Positions 6,921 through 16,900 of a stretch of 54,279 nucleotides of DNA are shown here, one piece after another; the first letter of the stretch is position 1; every line of letters begins with the position of its first letter. Source of the DNA: an uncultured Lachnospiraceae bacterium. GTDB taxonomy: Bacteria > Bacillota > Clostridia > Lachnospirales > Lachnospiraceae. The DNA lies in NCBI GenBank assembly GCA_910586715.1, contig CAJUJG010000021.1, positions 1 through 54,279 of the forward strand, in the 5' to 3' direction. The notes under the pieces are model-generated. The model had not been told where the DNA came from and made no database searches. It saw only the letters and a list, made by a program, of their open reading frames with translations. A program made the position numbers and the translations under genes.

Positions 6921-9428
6921 ATGTATCACAGATTAAAAAACATGTTAGGAGTAAGCCTGATGATTTTGGCGGTGGTCATCTCGCAGATACCGATGCCCGA
7001 AGCGCAGGCGGAGGAGACGAGCACAGTTACTTTTAGCATGAATGGAGGAACGTTTAACGGAGAATATAACGGTTATCGTTTTGAAAACCAAACTCCGGTT
7101 CTTGTAATTGATAATGACAAGATGATAGATCACTATCCTGATGACCAATATGCTTCATATGCGGGTTATGAGACGCAGAAGGGGACTTGGTATACAGATA
7201 AGGAATGTATTTCGGAGTTTGACAAAAAGAGCAGTATTTCGGAAAGCATTACAATTTATAAAAAATGGTACAGTACGGAAAATGGTTTTTCTCTCAATCC
7301 GGATAAGACAGTGCTGTATCGGTATAGCGGTGATGAAAAACTTGTACGGATACCGGATTCTGTAACCACGATTGCGCCGAATGCATTTGAAAGCATTGAT
7401 AATATCAGAGGAATTGTATTACCCAAGGAGATTGAGACGGTATTTGATCATGCTTTTAGCGGTGCGAACCAGGAGAACAGCATTGTGTATATTTATGATA
7501 ATGAATCTTCGCAATCAATACAAATGGCTCAGAAACTTGCTGAAGAATATGAACAGTTTGTTTACAGTTCTTATCTAGACATTGATAAAGTTGAGGAAAT
7601 TGCTGGAATTAATTACGAAGAGGCAGAGATTCAAACGCAAACGGATGATGGGAATGCAGCCGGGAAGGAAAAAACGGCAGATGAGGCGAATGGAGCAGAA
7701 ACCGAGATAGCGTCTGAAGCGCAAACGGAACCTGAAACGGAAAAAGAAACGGAAACAAAAATAGAAGAAACGCGGGAATATACGGTAACGTTCGATACAG
7801 GAATTCCTGGAATCATAGGTGAAAAACGTACGGTTTTGGCACACAGTACAGTCTCAGAGCTTGTATCCATATCAGGGGAACAGCCCCAAATCTTGACCAA
7901 AGGAGATTACACGGTGGAATCTGATGATGGAAAACAGGAGACAATCTATACTTTTGACGGATGGTATAAAGATTCAGGCTGTACGACAGAGTGGAATTTT
8001 GCAAGCGATACGATAGAGCAGGACACAACGATATATGCAAGATGGGATCGTAAAATAAAACAATATTTTTATGTCACTTTTGTGGCGGATGGGGCGGATC
8101 ATGTACCGGAAAAGATAAAACTGTATGAAGATGAGCCGTTAAATGAGCCGTTAGAGCATCCTTCCATAAAAGGAAAGAAATTTGAAGGTTGGTACACAAA
8201 GGATGCAGATGAGGCATTTGTGACATGGGGAAAACCTTTATCCGGAAATTTAACGCTTTATGCACACTGGGAGACGGAAGGGTATACCGTAACATTTCAG
8301 ATGAACGGCGGTAAATACAGTGGTACATATGATGGAACAGAGTATGAAAATGTAAAGAGCGTGAAAACCAAAATTGAAAAAGGGAATGGTATTTCCAAGA
8401 AAGCTTATCCGGAATACAGCAGTGACGCTTCTTTTAAATATTCTGGTTTTAATACGGATTCAAATTGGTACACGGATGAAAATTGTCTTGCAAAGTACAG
8501 TAAGACAGATTCGGATGGAAATACAAAAGAGGTAAAGAAAAATCTGACACTTTATAAAAAGTGGTATGCCACGACATCCGGCTTTACGATGAACGCAAAA
8601 AAAACGGTGCTTTATGAATATAGTGGAACTGCAAGCAATGTAAAAATACCAGAGACGGTGACAGCAATCGGAGAAGATGCATTCTCAAACATAAGTTCGA
8701 TTAAAAGCGTCGCTTTGCCGGATTCGCTCGCAGATGTGGATGAGGATGCATTCAGCGGATTTTCAAAGGCATCAAAAGATGTTACACTTACAGCAAAGTC
8801 AGACAGCGCAATTGCAATTGCAAAAGAGCTTGCGTCGAAGTATAAACACCTTGTATTTGATAAAGATTCTGCATCTTCAAACAAAGATCAGACAAAGAGC
8901 GATTCGGTAAATGTGATTGATTCTAATGATTCTAAAGGAATCGCGCTCGGTGCGACAATTGGGGGGAGCACAGGTAGTGCAAAATCGGCACAGAAAACGG
9001 AAAATACAGGTGTAAATGCAGCATCTGCCAGCAGTACAAGTGTGACATTGGGTGCGGCGCCAAAAGGAGTGCCTGCGGCAGGCATTCAGACATCAGGAAT
9101 AAGCGCTGATTCCATTACAATAGGTGAGACGCAGCCTGCGGCGTCTGTGGCGGATGTACCGACAGCGTCAGATGCAATTGCTGTGCAAAAGCCTGTAGCA
9201 AGTGGAGGCAGCAGTGCCTCTTCCGTGCAGAAAACAAAAACAAAGACAGCATCTGTGGCGAATGCAGCAGCAAACGCTCCTTCTGGAGCACGGCACGTTA
9301 AGGATGCTACTCCCAAAACAGGAGATCCGATACAATATCAGATGCTTTTGGTATGTGTTCTGTTTTCGGTAGGTATTCTTCTTGTACTTACTGGAAATGG
9401 AAAGCGGAGGAAATTTTCTCCATCTTAG
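6921..9428 (+). CDS. Sortase-anchored surface protein, InlB-like and LRR modules (TPKTG)
   Basis: An 835-residue wall protein. It has a signal peptide at 1-31 (ending PEAQAEE), then a module at about 35-205 with VTFSMNGG, WYTD and a BspA-type LRR piece (IPDSVTTIAPNAF). A Glu/Thr-rich linker follows (225-285), then two InlB B-repeat/Listeria-Bacteroides repeats (288-454; FDGWYKD, FEGWYTK). A second copy of the first module lies at 455-650 and an Ala/Ser-rich stalk at 660-790. The C-terminal signal is TPKTG at 797-801, a hydrophobic helix and KRRK tail. C. difficile SrtB is known to accept (S/P)PxTG, so TPKTG fits a class B enzyme. Binding partner unknown. The 3' end overlaps the minus-strand gene at 9388 by 41 bp. 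Confidence 0.88.
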   Translation: MYHRLKNMLGVSLMILAVVISQIPMPEAQAEETSTVTFSMNGGTFNGEYNGYRFENQTPVLVIDNDKMIDHYPDDQYASYAGYETQKGTWYTDKECISEFDKKSSISESITIYKKWYSTENGFSLNPDKTVLYRYSGDEKLVRIPDSVTTIAPNAFESIDNIRGIVLPKEIETVFDHAFSGANQENSIVYIYDNESSQSIQMAQKLAEEYEQFVYSSYLDIDKVEEIAGINYEEAEIQTQTDDGNAAGKEKTADEANGAETEIASEAQTEPETEKETETKIEETREYTVTFDTGIPGIIGEKRTVLAHSTVSELVSISGEQPQILTKGDYTVESDDGKQETIYTFDGWYKDSGCTTEWNFASDTIEQDTTIYARWDRKIKQYFYVTFVADGADHVPEKIKLYEDEPLNEPLEHPSIKGKKFEGWYTKDADEAFVTWGKPLSGNLTLYAHWETEGYTVTFQMNGGKYSGTYDGTEYENVKSVKTKIEKGNGISKKAYPEYSSDASFKYSGFNTDSNWYTDENCLAKYSKTDSDGNTKEVKKNLTLYKKWYATTSGFTMNAKKTVLYEYSGTASNVKIPETVTAIGEDAFSNISSIKSVALPDSLADVDEDAFSGFSKASKDVTLTAKSDSAIAIAKELASKYKHLVFDKDSASSNKDQTKSDSVNVIDSNDSKGIALGATIGGSTGSAKSAQKTENTGVNAASASSTSVTLGAAPKGVPAAGIQTSGISADSITIGETQPAASVADVPTASDAIAVQKPVASGGSSASSVQKTKTKTASVANAAANAPSGARHVKDATPKTGDPIQYQMLLVCVLFSVGILLVLTGNGKRRKFSPS

Positions 9429-9672
9429 AAATATCTTCCTTGCTGGAGTATTTTTGAAGCACGGAATAAATTAATGCAACTTCATTTTTTTCAAAAGAAA
9501 TGTTGTTTTCTTTGCTCAGCTTTGAGAGTGAGAGCAGAAAAGGCAGCATTTCTTTTTGGTTTGTCATGTCGATTGAGGCGCTTTGTACAAAAAGTTTTTC
9601 AAGAAATTCAATTTTTGCTTTGTCAATTGCCGCAAGTGCGGGATCATTCATCCATTCTTTGTTTGCGTCCAT
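9388..9672 (-). CDS. Small conserved-looking hypothetical protein
   Basis: A 94-residue soluble, mostly helical protein (charge-rich, e.g. AIDKAKIEFLEKLF and MLPFLLSLSKLSKENN). I do not recognise the family. The start at 9672 has GGAGG about eight bases upstream, made by the last glycine codons of the preceding gene, which ends only 6 bp away; the two are translationally close and form an operon. Its 3' end overlaps convergently with the surface-protein gene by 41 bp. No export signal or membrane segment is visible. It may work with its upstream partner, since both are short, helical and acidic. Confidence 0.6.
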   Translation of the reverse strand: MDANKEWMNDPALAAIDKAKIEFLEKLFVQSASIDMTNQKEMLPFLLSLSKLSKENNISFEKNEVALIYSVLQKYSSKEDISKMEKISSAFHFQ

Positions 9673-9678
9673 ACTGAT

Positions 9679-10155
9679 TCATCCTCCATTTTGATTTAAC
9701 ATCTGCATGATTTCATTGATATCGATACCGCCCATGCCCATACTGCCGTTGCTTTCGCTATCCGGATTCAGACTTTGCAGCATTTCGAACATTTGCTGCA
9801 TTTCACGCATATTTTTCATTGTGCGCATTGCGGATAAAAGCTGCGAGAACTCTTTTTCTTCATCAGGAGCAAGATAGCGGTGTACAGCATTATATATTTG
9901 TTCAATATTATCTTCGATTCCTTTTGCGTCTTTTTCGTTTTGACGCCTGCTGCATGCGTGAATACTGCTTTCCTCCATTGGTTTTGTTCCCTTTTTGATT
10001 AGGTTGAGCGTATATTGGAGCTCCATATATTTAATGAGAGCCGGAAGCATGCCGGAATGCTCCCCTTCTATAAAAGGGATAAGTGATTTTAGGATTTGGA
10101 TATGATTGGTGGTATAAAAATGGTCAAATGCCAGCACATAATCATTGTCCTCCAT
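9679..10155 (-). CDS. Hypothetical helical protein with Met/Gly-rich C terminus
   Basis: A 158-residue predicted cytoplasmic protein. Residues 1-130 are helical, with FDHFYTTNHIQILKSLIPF and an LPALIKYMELQYTL stretch; the end is Met-, Asn- and Gly-rich (MGMGGIDINEIMQMLNQNGG). I do not recognise a named domain. The start at 10155 has GGAGGT about 10 bases upstream. It is the first gene of a two-gene minus-strand operon that runs against the surface-protein genes. Its general look (short helical protein near Cys/Gly-rich gene) recalls small sporulation-associated proteins of Clostridia, but this is only an impression. Confidence 0.65.
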   Translation of the reverse strand: MEDNDYVLAFDHFYTTNHIQILKSLIPFIEGEHSGMLPALIKYMELQYTLNLIKKGTKPMEESSIHACSRRQNEKDAKGIEDNIEQIYNAVHRYLAPDEEKEFSQLLSAMRTMKNMREMQQMFEMLQSLNPDSESNGSMGMGGIDINEIMQMLNQNGG

Positions 10156-10282
10156 AGTGTTTCAAACCTCCAATCTAATTCATTCATGCGGCAGCAATGC
10201 AGGAATATGCAGCATAAGTATTCAGTAAAATATATGAGAAAGAGATACTATATATTCCTCGTGACATTTTAATAGGATAAAA

Positions 10283-10313
10283 AGAGGGCCCGGGTACACA
10301 GACCGAGCCCTCT
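10283..10313 (-). terminator. Terminator of the Cys/Gly-rich gene
   Basis: AGAGGGC (10283-10289) pairs with GCCCTCT (10307-10313), with an inner CCGG/CCG extension. On the minus strand it is followed by a T-run, as expected for a Rho-independent terminator, 22 bp past the stop of the gene at 10336. The stretch 10156-10282 otherwise holds only the leader of the minus-strand pair. Confidence 0.8.
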
Positions 10314-10335
10314 GCGGGTAAAAAAGCAGAAGCTA

Positions 10336-10623
10336 TTAGCAGCAACCGCAGCCATTAGAGCCGCCACAGCAGCAAAGGAGAATTAAGATCCAAATCCAAT
10401 TTCCACAGCCGCTGTTGTTTCCGCAGCCACAGCCATTGTCGTTTCCGCAACCGCAGCCGTTACCCATACCGAATCCAAAGCCGTTCGAGCCGCCGCATCC
10501 GCAAAGAAGGATTAAAATCCAAATCCAGCTTCCAAATCCGTTGTTGTTTCCACAGCTGCATCCGCACTCCGAATAATTTGTTGATTGGTTGCAACCGCAG
10601 TTGCTTGCTGATAATTCACTCAT
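10336..10623 (-). CDS. Cys/Gly-rich small protein with duplicated hydrophobic segment
   Basis: A 95-residue protein with 18 cysteines, many as CGC, and abundant Gly and Asn. A 16-residue unit, WIWILILLC(G/C)C plus GGSNG, occurs twice, at 33-48 and 76-91; each could form a short membrane-inserted helix. The spacer carries GCGCGNDNGCGCGNN repeats. Such Cys/Gly-rich proteins with one hydrophobic segment occur in Clostridia and Bacillus (YjcZ-like and high-cysteine proteins), often linked to spores; this assignment is by resemblance only. GGAGG precedes the ATG at 10623. A sigma-E/K-like -10 (CATATAGTA) lies 31-39 bp upstream. Possible roles are coat or envelope cross-linking or metal binding. 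Confidence 0.75.
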   Translation of the reverse strand: MSELSASNCGCNQSTNYSECGCSCGNNNGFGSWIWILILLCGCGGSNGFGFGMGNGCGCGNDNGCGCGNNSGCGNWIWILILLCCCGGSNGCGCC

Positions 10624-10653
10624 GGTAATTACCTCCGAAGAAGTGTTTTTCTA

Positions 10654-10662
10654 TACTATATG
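10654..10662 (-). promoter_or_regulatory. Possible sporulation-type (sigma-E/K-like) -10 element
   Basis: On the minus strand, CATATAGTA fits the CATAnnnTA pattern of the mother-cell sigma factors of spore formers, with an AACA about 15 bases upstream. A sigma-A reading (TATAGT with TTGTAA at 19 bp) is also possible. Sequence alone cannot decide. Confidence 0.3.
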
Positions 10663-10734
10663 TGTAAGGTGAAAAAGTGTTACAAAGATACGATTCGTTT
10701 TGCAAAAAACATAAAACGCATGTGACGGATAACA

Positions 10735-10762
10735 TAAAAAAATGCCCATAATTCGGGCATTT
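10735..10762 (-). terminator. Minus-strand terminator without an obvious gene
   Basis: AAATGCCC and GGGCATTT form a strong stem; on the minus strand it is followed by seven T. There is no minus-strand gene between here and 10929. It would stop a short transcript started in 10763-10929, or protect the Cys/Gly gene from read-through. A small RNA or an attenuated leader is possible. Confidence 0.6.
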
Positions 10763-10834
10763 ACATAAGGTTTTGACATAGGTGAAATATAGGAAAATAT
10801 TGCGATGAATTTCTCTTTTTCGCTTGATATTTGA

Positions 10835-10863
10835 TTGAATGTGTCCGAAAAATATTGTATAAT
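10835..10863 (+). promoter_or_regulatory. Promoter of the 2025-residue surface-protein gene
   Basis: TTGAAT (10835-10840), 17 bp, TATAAT (10858-10863). The transcript would have a leader of about 60 nt before ATG 10930. This is the main landmark in the 306-bp gap 10624-10929, together with the minus-strand terminator at 10735. Confidence 0.65.
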
Positions 10864-10929
10864 GATAGATAATATACAGCCATATAGTCTAAAGACTGAA
10901 AATAGAAGAAAGTGAAGGAGGAGTTATCC

Positions 10930-13900
10930 ATGAAAGCATCAAAAATATGGAAAAAACTGCTGGCAGGTATCTTGTGCGTGAGTGTAATTCTTCAGGCAGT
11001 TCCGTGTAATGTGCTTGCGAGTGAAGCGATGACCGCTGTTGAAACACAAGTGGAAGAAGAAAGCGTATTACAAGAGAGTGCAACACAGGAAAACAGCACG
11101 GAACAGGAATACATATCAGAGGAAACAGCACTGTCACAGACGCAGGAGCAGGAAACGCAACTGCTGACGGTTGAGGAAACTTTGGCTCAGACAGAATCGG
11201 CGATGCAGTGGGAAACGGAAACCGAGATTGAACTTGTATCGCAGACACAGCAGGAAACGGAATCAGAAGCGCAGCAGACAGAGGAACATATTTCTGAGGA
11301 GCTGGTGCGGGAAACCACAGATGTGAGCGAGGAAGGTACGGAAAGTACAGAAAGCGATTCGTCGAGTGAAGATTCTTCCCAGGAACCGGATGATATTATT
11401 GACTATACGACGCTTAGGATGGGAACCGAGGAGAAGTATTATTATTATGGGGATAAGGCGGATACCCTGTTTATAACTGCAAAATTAAGCAATTGCGAGA
11501 TACCAGAGGGTGTATCCGTTCATTTTTTCATTGATGATAAAATCTGCGGTGAGAGTAATCCGGAACCGTTTGGAAAAGTTTATAAAGATGAGAAGCAGGA
11601 AGGCTATTATATTATAGTTTTAAAGAAGAATGAACTTGCAAATACCTCTTCGAATCGCCATAATCTGCTTCTTACCCTGACAAGGAAGACCGCAGATGGT
11701 GGCACGAGGGAATTGGTGCGGAGAGTAGCGATTTTCGAGACGCAGGATCAGCCGATTTTTCTTGAAAAGACTCCCTATTATATGGGGGCATCAGATGACA
11801 GCGTTGAAGTGACTATTTTTAATACGGCGGATGACATCAGCCGTATTGCACTTTCTAACAATGGAGAGACGGTGGCAGCTCCGACACAGGACAGCATACC
11901 GGTAAAAAAGCAGGTTAAGACAGATCCGCGTTATACTGGAATATGCAGTGATTATGAATTCCCAAATGAATTACTGGATGAAGTATTGCAGCAGACGGAT
12001 GTTTTGTTATATAAAAGCACATGGACTTTGTCAAATTTAAAAAATGCAATTGACCTGGGCAGTTATAATCTGAATCTTGTCTTTGATACCGGAGAAACAA
12101 TGGATATTAGCGGCGCTGTTTCCATAACCTCTGAAGCGGTTGTCACAAATTGTACGGTAGCGATGGATTATGATAATACAAGTCCATATGCATATCTTTT
12201 TATACAGGGGTCGGGATTTAATCCGGATAACATTACATATAATTTTAGGTTCGGTTCTTCGACAGGCACGCCGCTTTCGTCCACGAAGGCAGGTTATAAG
12301 CAAGTTTGGTCAGGTTATATATTTAAGTTCCAAAAAATTGGAAGCAGTTGGCCAAAGGCAGGAGAGGATATTTATGTTTCCTTGCGAGGCAATAATATTT
12401 GGTTTTCAAAAAATGAGTTTACTTCGACAGTACAGACAGGAATTTATTATGCGGCATATAATCCTGTACTAAAAGCAATAGAAGCAGGCGTTGCGGTTGA
12501 CTTGAATGGTAAAAGGACGCAATTTAGCATTGTTAATGATGAAAATTCTCAGACAGGCAATCCTGTTACAGTAAATTCACTGACGGAAAGTTTGGTATAC
12601 CTTACGCCCCAAAATGCGCTGACGGCAGGAACACAGTATGTTAAGCTTGTGGTTGACGGCAAGGCGTATTTTAAGAAATTTGATGTTGATGCAGAAGCTT
12701 TAGATACTAACAGATGGGATGCTCCAAAGGTGATTTCCCAAAATGCCGAGCGACATTATTTTTACTACTATTATGAAGAAGCAGGGCTTACCAGTAGTGA
12801 TTTGTCGGCAAAGCTTACTTCCGAAAATGGAACTTCAAGAGAGATTGTAATTTCAGCAACAGAGTGGCTTCGAGAGGATGCGGGCAGAGGAACCAGTATA
12901 AAGGTTGTTATTCCGACACAAAAGCTTGATCTTGGAAAATATAAGATTGAAATCTTTAAAAATGTGGAGGAAGGAAAAACAGAGATTGCTTCTTATGAAT
13001 TTGAGCTTGTTGCGGCAAAGGGCAATAAGTTTATCCTTGATGAGTATTCTATATCATGGATTAATGACGATGCAATGCAGGTCTACATAAAAACACCAAA
13101 CTGTTCCCAAGAGGATGATTTCGAAATAAAGCTTACGGAAACGAGCGGCAGGGTGGTAGAGGACCTTAAAACCGTTGTCACAAACAGATATTCCGACAGT
13201 ATCTATATGGAAGTTACGGGACTGAAACGGACAAAGGCATTTCGAGATTATTATGTGCTGTTGACGCATAAAAATAAGGAATATGAAAATATGGGTTATC
13301 CGTTTACAATGGATGATATGACAAAGCCTTATTATGCGGAAAGTGAAAATGAGAAGGGTGAGCTTAAAACAATTGCATTTAATAGAGGTATGCCGATTAA
13401 GGTTACGGCAAATAACAGAGTGGTCGGAATCAACCTTCAATATATGGCGCTTCCTGCGACAGTAAATCTTTATGCGCCAAATGATACGACATCACTTGCA
13501 GACTTGACGATTACGTCAGCAACAGAGGATGATTACTACTATTTTACGAAGGAGTTCTATGACAGGCTTCCGAATAAGGATACGCTTTATGATATGGTAA
13601 TTTCCGATGCGGACGGATGGGGGAGGACCTATCCAGGAGTGACAATAGGATACCGTGAGGAAACGATACAAAATGATTTTCGGGCAGAGATAACAACAAA
13701 TATGCTGTTTCTTGGCGAAGAAGGTGAGGACGCTGCTGTTATCACGGTTACCGGAAATAAGCAGACACCGTTTTTTGAGTCTGCGGATGAAAGCATTGTC
13801 ACGGTTAGGGCAGATGAGGAAAATTCAAACAGTGCGATTGTCAGTGCGGCAGAAAAAACAGGTACGACGGTTGTGACAATTTTTGCGGACGGTGTGGAAA

Positions 13901-16900
13901 AAACAATTATTGTTACGGTTACGGTAAAGGTGGACGGCATTGTTTTAAATACATCGAACCGTAAGATGGTCACAGGGGACACTTTTAAGGTGGAGGCATA
14001 TATGCTGCCGAGCGGTTCACAAGATGACACGCATCATGTAACATTTACATCCTCTGATCCGAATGTGCTTTATGTAAAACCGATTTCTGCGACGACGGCA
14101 AGAATAACCGCGATGGGGTCAGGAACAGCAATTTTGCGGGCATCCTTAAACGGAACAACGCATGTTACCAATATATCCGTATCTGTAACAGGTCTCTTTT
14201 CATTGACAGAAAAGAAAATGAAAATTGCGGAGGCGGGAATAAGCAGTTATATTGAGAATGTTGACAGGACGCTTGAATATTGTGAGCTTCCTGAGGGATG
14301 GACATGGAATGATGATTCCGTCAGCCTTTCGGCGAGTGATGACGCGCCTGTTCAGTATTTCGGCGCGACCTATAAACAGGAGGGATATGAATCGTTTTCA
14401 ACCAGACTTCCCGTTTCCGTAACGCGCATTACAGGTATTAAGATTGATGGAAGGACGCTGATTAACAGAGGAAGAGAAGAAACATTCCGTGTTACATATG
14501 AATATGTGGGAAGAAATGTGGCATGGGAAGAAATTGACAAAAGGCTTAGTGTCAATTGCGTACGGGTTACAGAGGATGAGATTGCCAGTGTAGTTTCTGC
14601 GGATAAAGAGGAAGTCGTTATCGAGACAAAGAAGGAAACAGAAGGCGGAACGGCAGAGTTTCGCTATACGCTTTCGATAGATAACGGAACGATTGAGGGC
14701 AGTGATATGCTTGCGCAGACGTTCAGCATTACTGTGCCTGTTGAAGACTGTGTTGATAATATTATACTGACGCCTGTAAGGAAAAGCGGTCAGGGATTTA
14801 CGTTCTTACCGGAAAGCAAACGGATGGATTTGGATTTGGATGAGGTTGAGAGAGCAAACGGTAAGTATTCCGTATCAATTGCACTTGAGGCAACGATTAA
14901 TGAAGTTCCGGCGAAAAATATTGCATTTGAATGGAAGTCTGATGATGAAGAGATTGCTTCTTTTACAAGGGACAAAAAGACGGGAGAACTGATTACGGAT
15001 AAGGACGGCAATGTTGTGCTTAACATAAAGCGTGTCGGTGTCGTGCAGGTAACTGCTACGGCAAATGATCCGGGAGCATTTGTCGGAACGCTGACAATCA
15101 ATGTTATGGACTATGAGCCTGTGCTTGAGACGGCAGTGATAACTGTCAACAAGAATAATACAGTCGGTACGCAATTTGTGCTGCAAGAGCAAAACGGCAA
15201 TTCCATAAGAAAGATACGGGTATTGGAAACAATAACTGAAGAGCAAAAAGCGGAGTCTGCCAATTTTGCGGTGAAGCTTCCTGTAAACGGGTTGGCTGTT
15301 ATGATGCTCAAGGAAAATGCGCCCGCAAAGAGTTATGACAAAAAGACCACAACGAATGCGGTGCTGGAGGTTGTGACGACAAAGGGACGTTATGAGTATC
15401 CTGTATCAATTATTACGGAAATAACAACACCTACGGCATCTTTAAAATTAAAGAGTAAAGCAAATCTGTTTTATGCAAATGCGCAAGCGGTTTATACCAT
15501 TTCAAGCAAGTATGAAATAGCATCGGTCAAGGATGTAGGGTCGGACGCATATGTGGAACGGTTTTACGGATCATATAATAAAAACAATAAGACAGTAACT
15601 TTTAGCACAAAGGGAAAGCTTAACAGCGAAACAATAGGTCTGTTTACGGCTTCAAAATCTCCAAGGCTTGAAACAACGCTGGAAGTCTATTTTGTCGGAT
15701 ATAATGAACCGCAGCGTATTGATGTTAAGGTTAAGACGGAAAATAAGAAACCAAGCTTAAACATTACTGGGCTTACAGTTTGTCCTGGAATGACTTCGGG
15801 AAGAGTCAATGTCATCAATGCAAAGACCAAGGAAAAGATTGCTTTGGACAGTGCGACAACACAGATTACGCTGCAAAAGCCAATAGATGGTCTTGCCACA
15901 CCGACAGCAAATGCGAGCCGGGGTATGGATATTTCTTATTATGGAACGAAAAGCGCTTCTTACACCGTTTTGGTAAGAGACAAAAACTGGACACAGCCGG
16001 TTGCCGCGAAAGGAAAAATTTCATATGTGAAGTCGCCGGAGCAGCTTTCGCTTGTACTTGGAAGCAAACAGCTGATACTTAATACTGGAACAATTGCCAA
16101 AGACAATGTAGTCAGCAATGTATCCATGCCTGTTTCCATTAGTGGAAATGATGTTCAGATTACGAATATGCGCATTGACGGGACAGCCCGGACGCTGATT
16201 GACGGCGGGGCGCTCTCATACAGGTTTGACTTAAAGAAACAGACAATTAATCTTGGCTTGGTTAAAAACAGTCATGTTAAAAAGGGGAGTTATAAGCTCA
16301 ATCTGTATGCGTCGATTATGGTTGGAGACAGCCCCATAGAGGTAAAGAAGGCAACGCTTACGATTAAAATTATGGATGAAAAATCTGCAAAAGTGACATT
16401 GTCTTCCGCAAAAGGAAAGATTAACCTGGTCGAACGAAGTACCACATCCGTTGTCTTTACGCCGAAGGTTTCTGGTATTGATTCGCCGATCAAATCCGTG
16501 GCGGTAACAGGGGACAATACAAAATTCTTTACGGCTTCTCTGAATGGGGATAATAAGATTGAGGTTAAGGCGAAAACGAGAGCAGTGATGTCAAGCAAAA
16601 CGACCTATAAGGTAGCAATTTTAGCTACGCTTGAAAACGGGTATCAGATTGAGACGACTGCAAAGGTGAAACCGGTTAATAAGCTTCCGAAGGTTGTTTT
16701 AAGTCCGAAGGAAGGAAATCTGTATCGTACAAATTCGAACAAATATATAACATCATTGTCGCTTGAGGGCAGTAATCTTAGCCTGAACAGTATATCAGAT
16801 GTTACGCTTAATATGAAGGGACAGGATGCGCAGAATTTTTCACTGTCGTATGATTTGATTCGAAATGGCACACTTAGCTTTGCGCTGGCAGGCGATAAGC

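Noticed and set aside
9500..9694. Plus-strand open frames opposite the two small minus-strand genes
   Set aside because: The minus strand has good ribosome-binding sites and tight spacing, so the plus-strand frames look like shadows.
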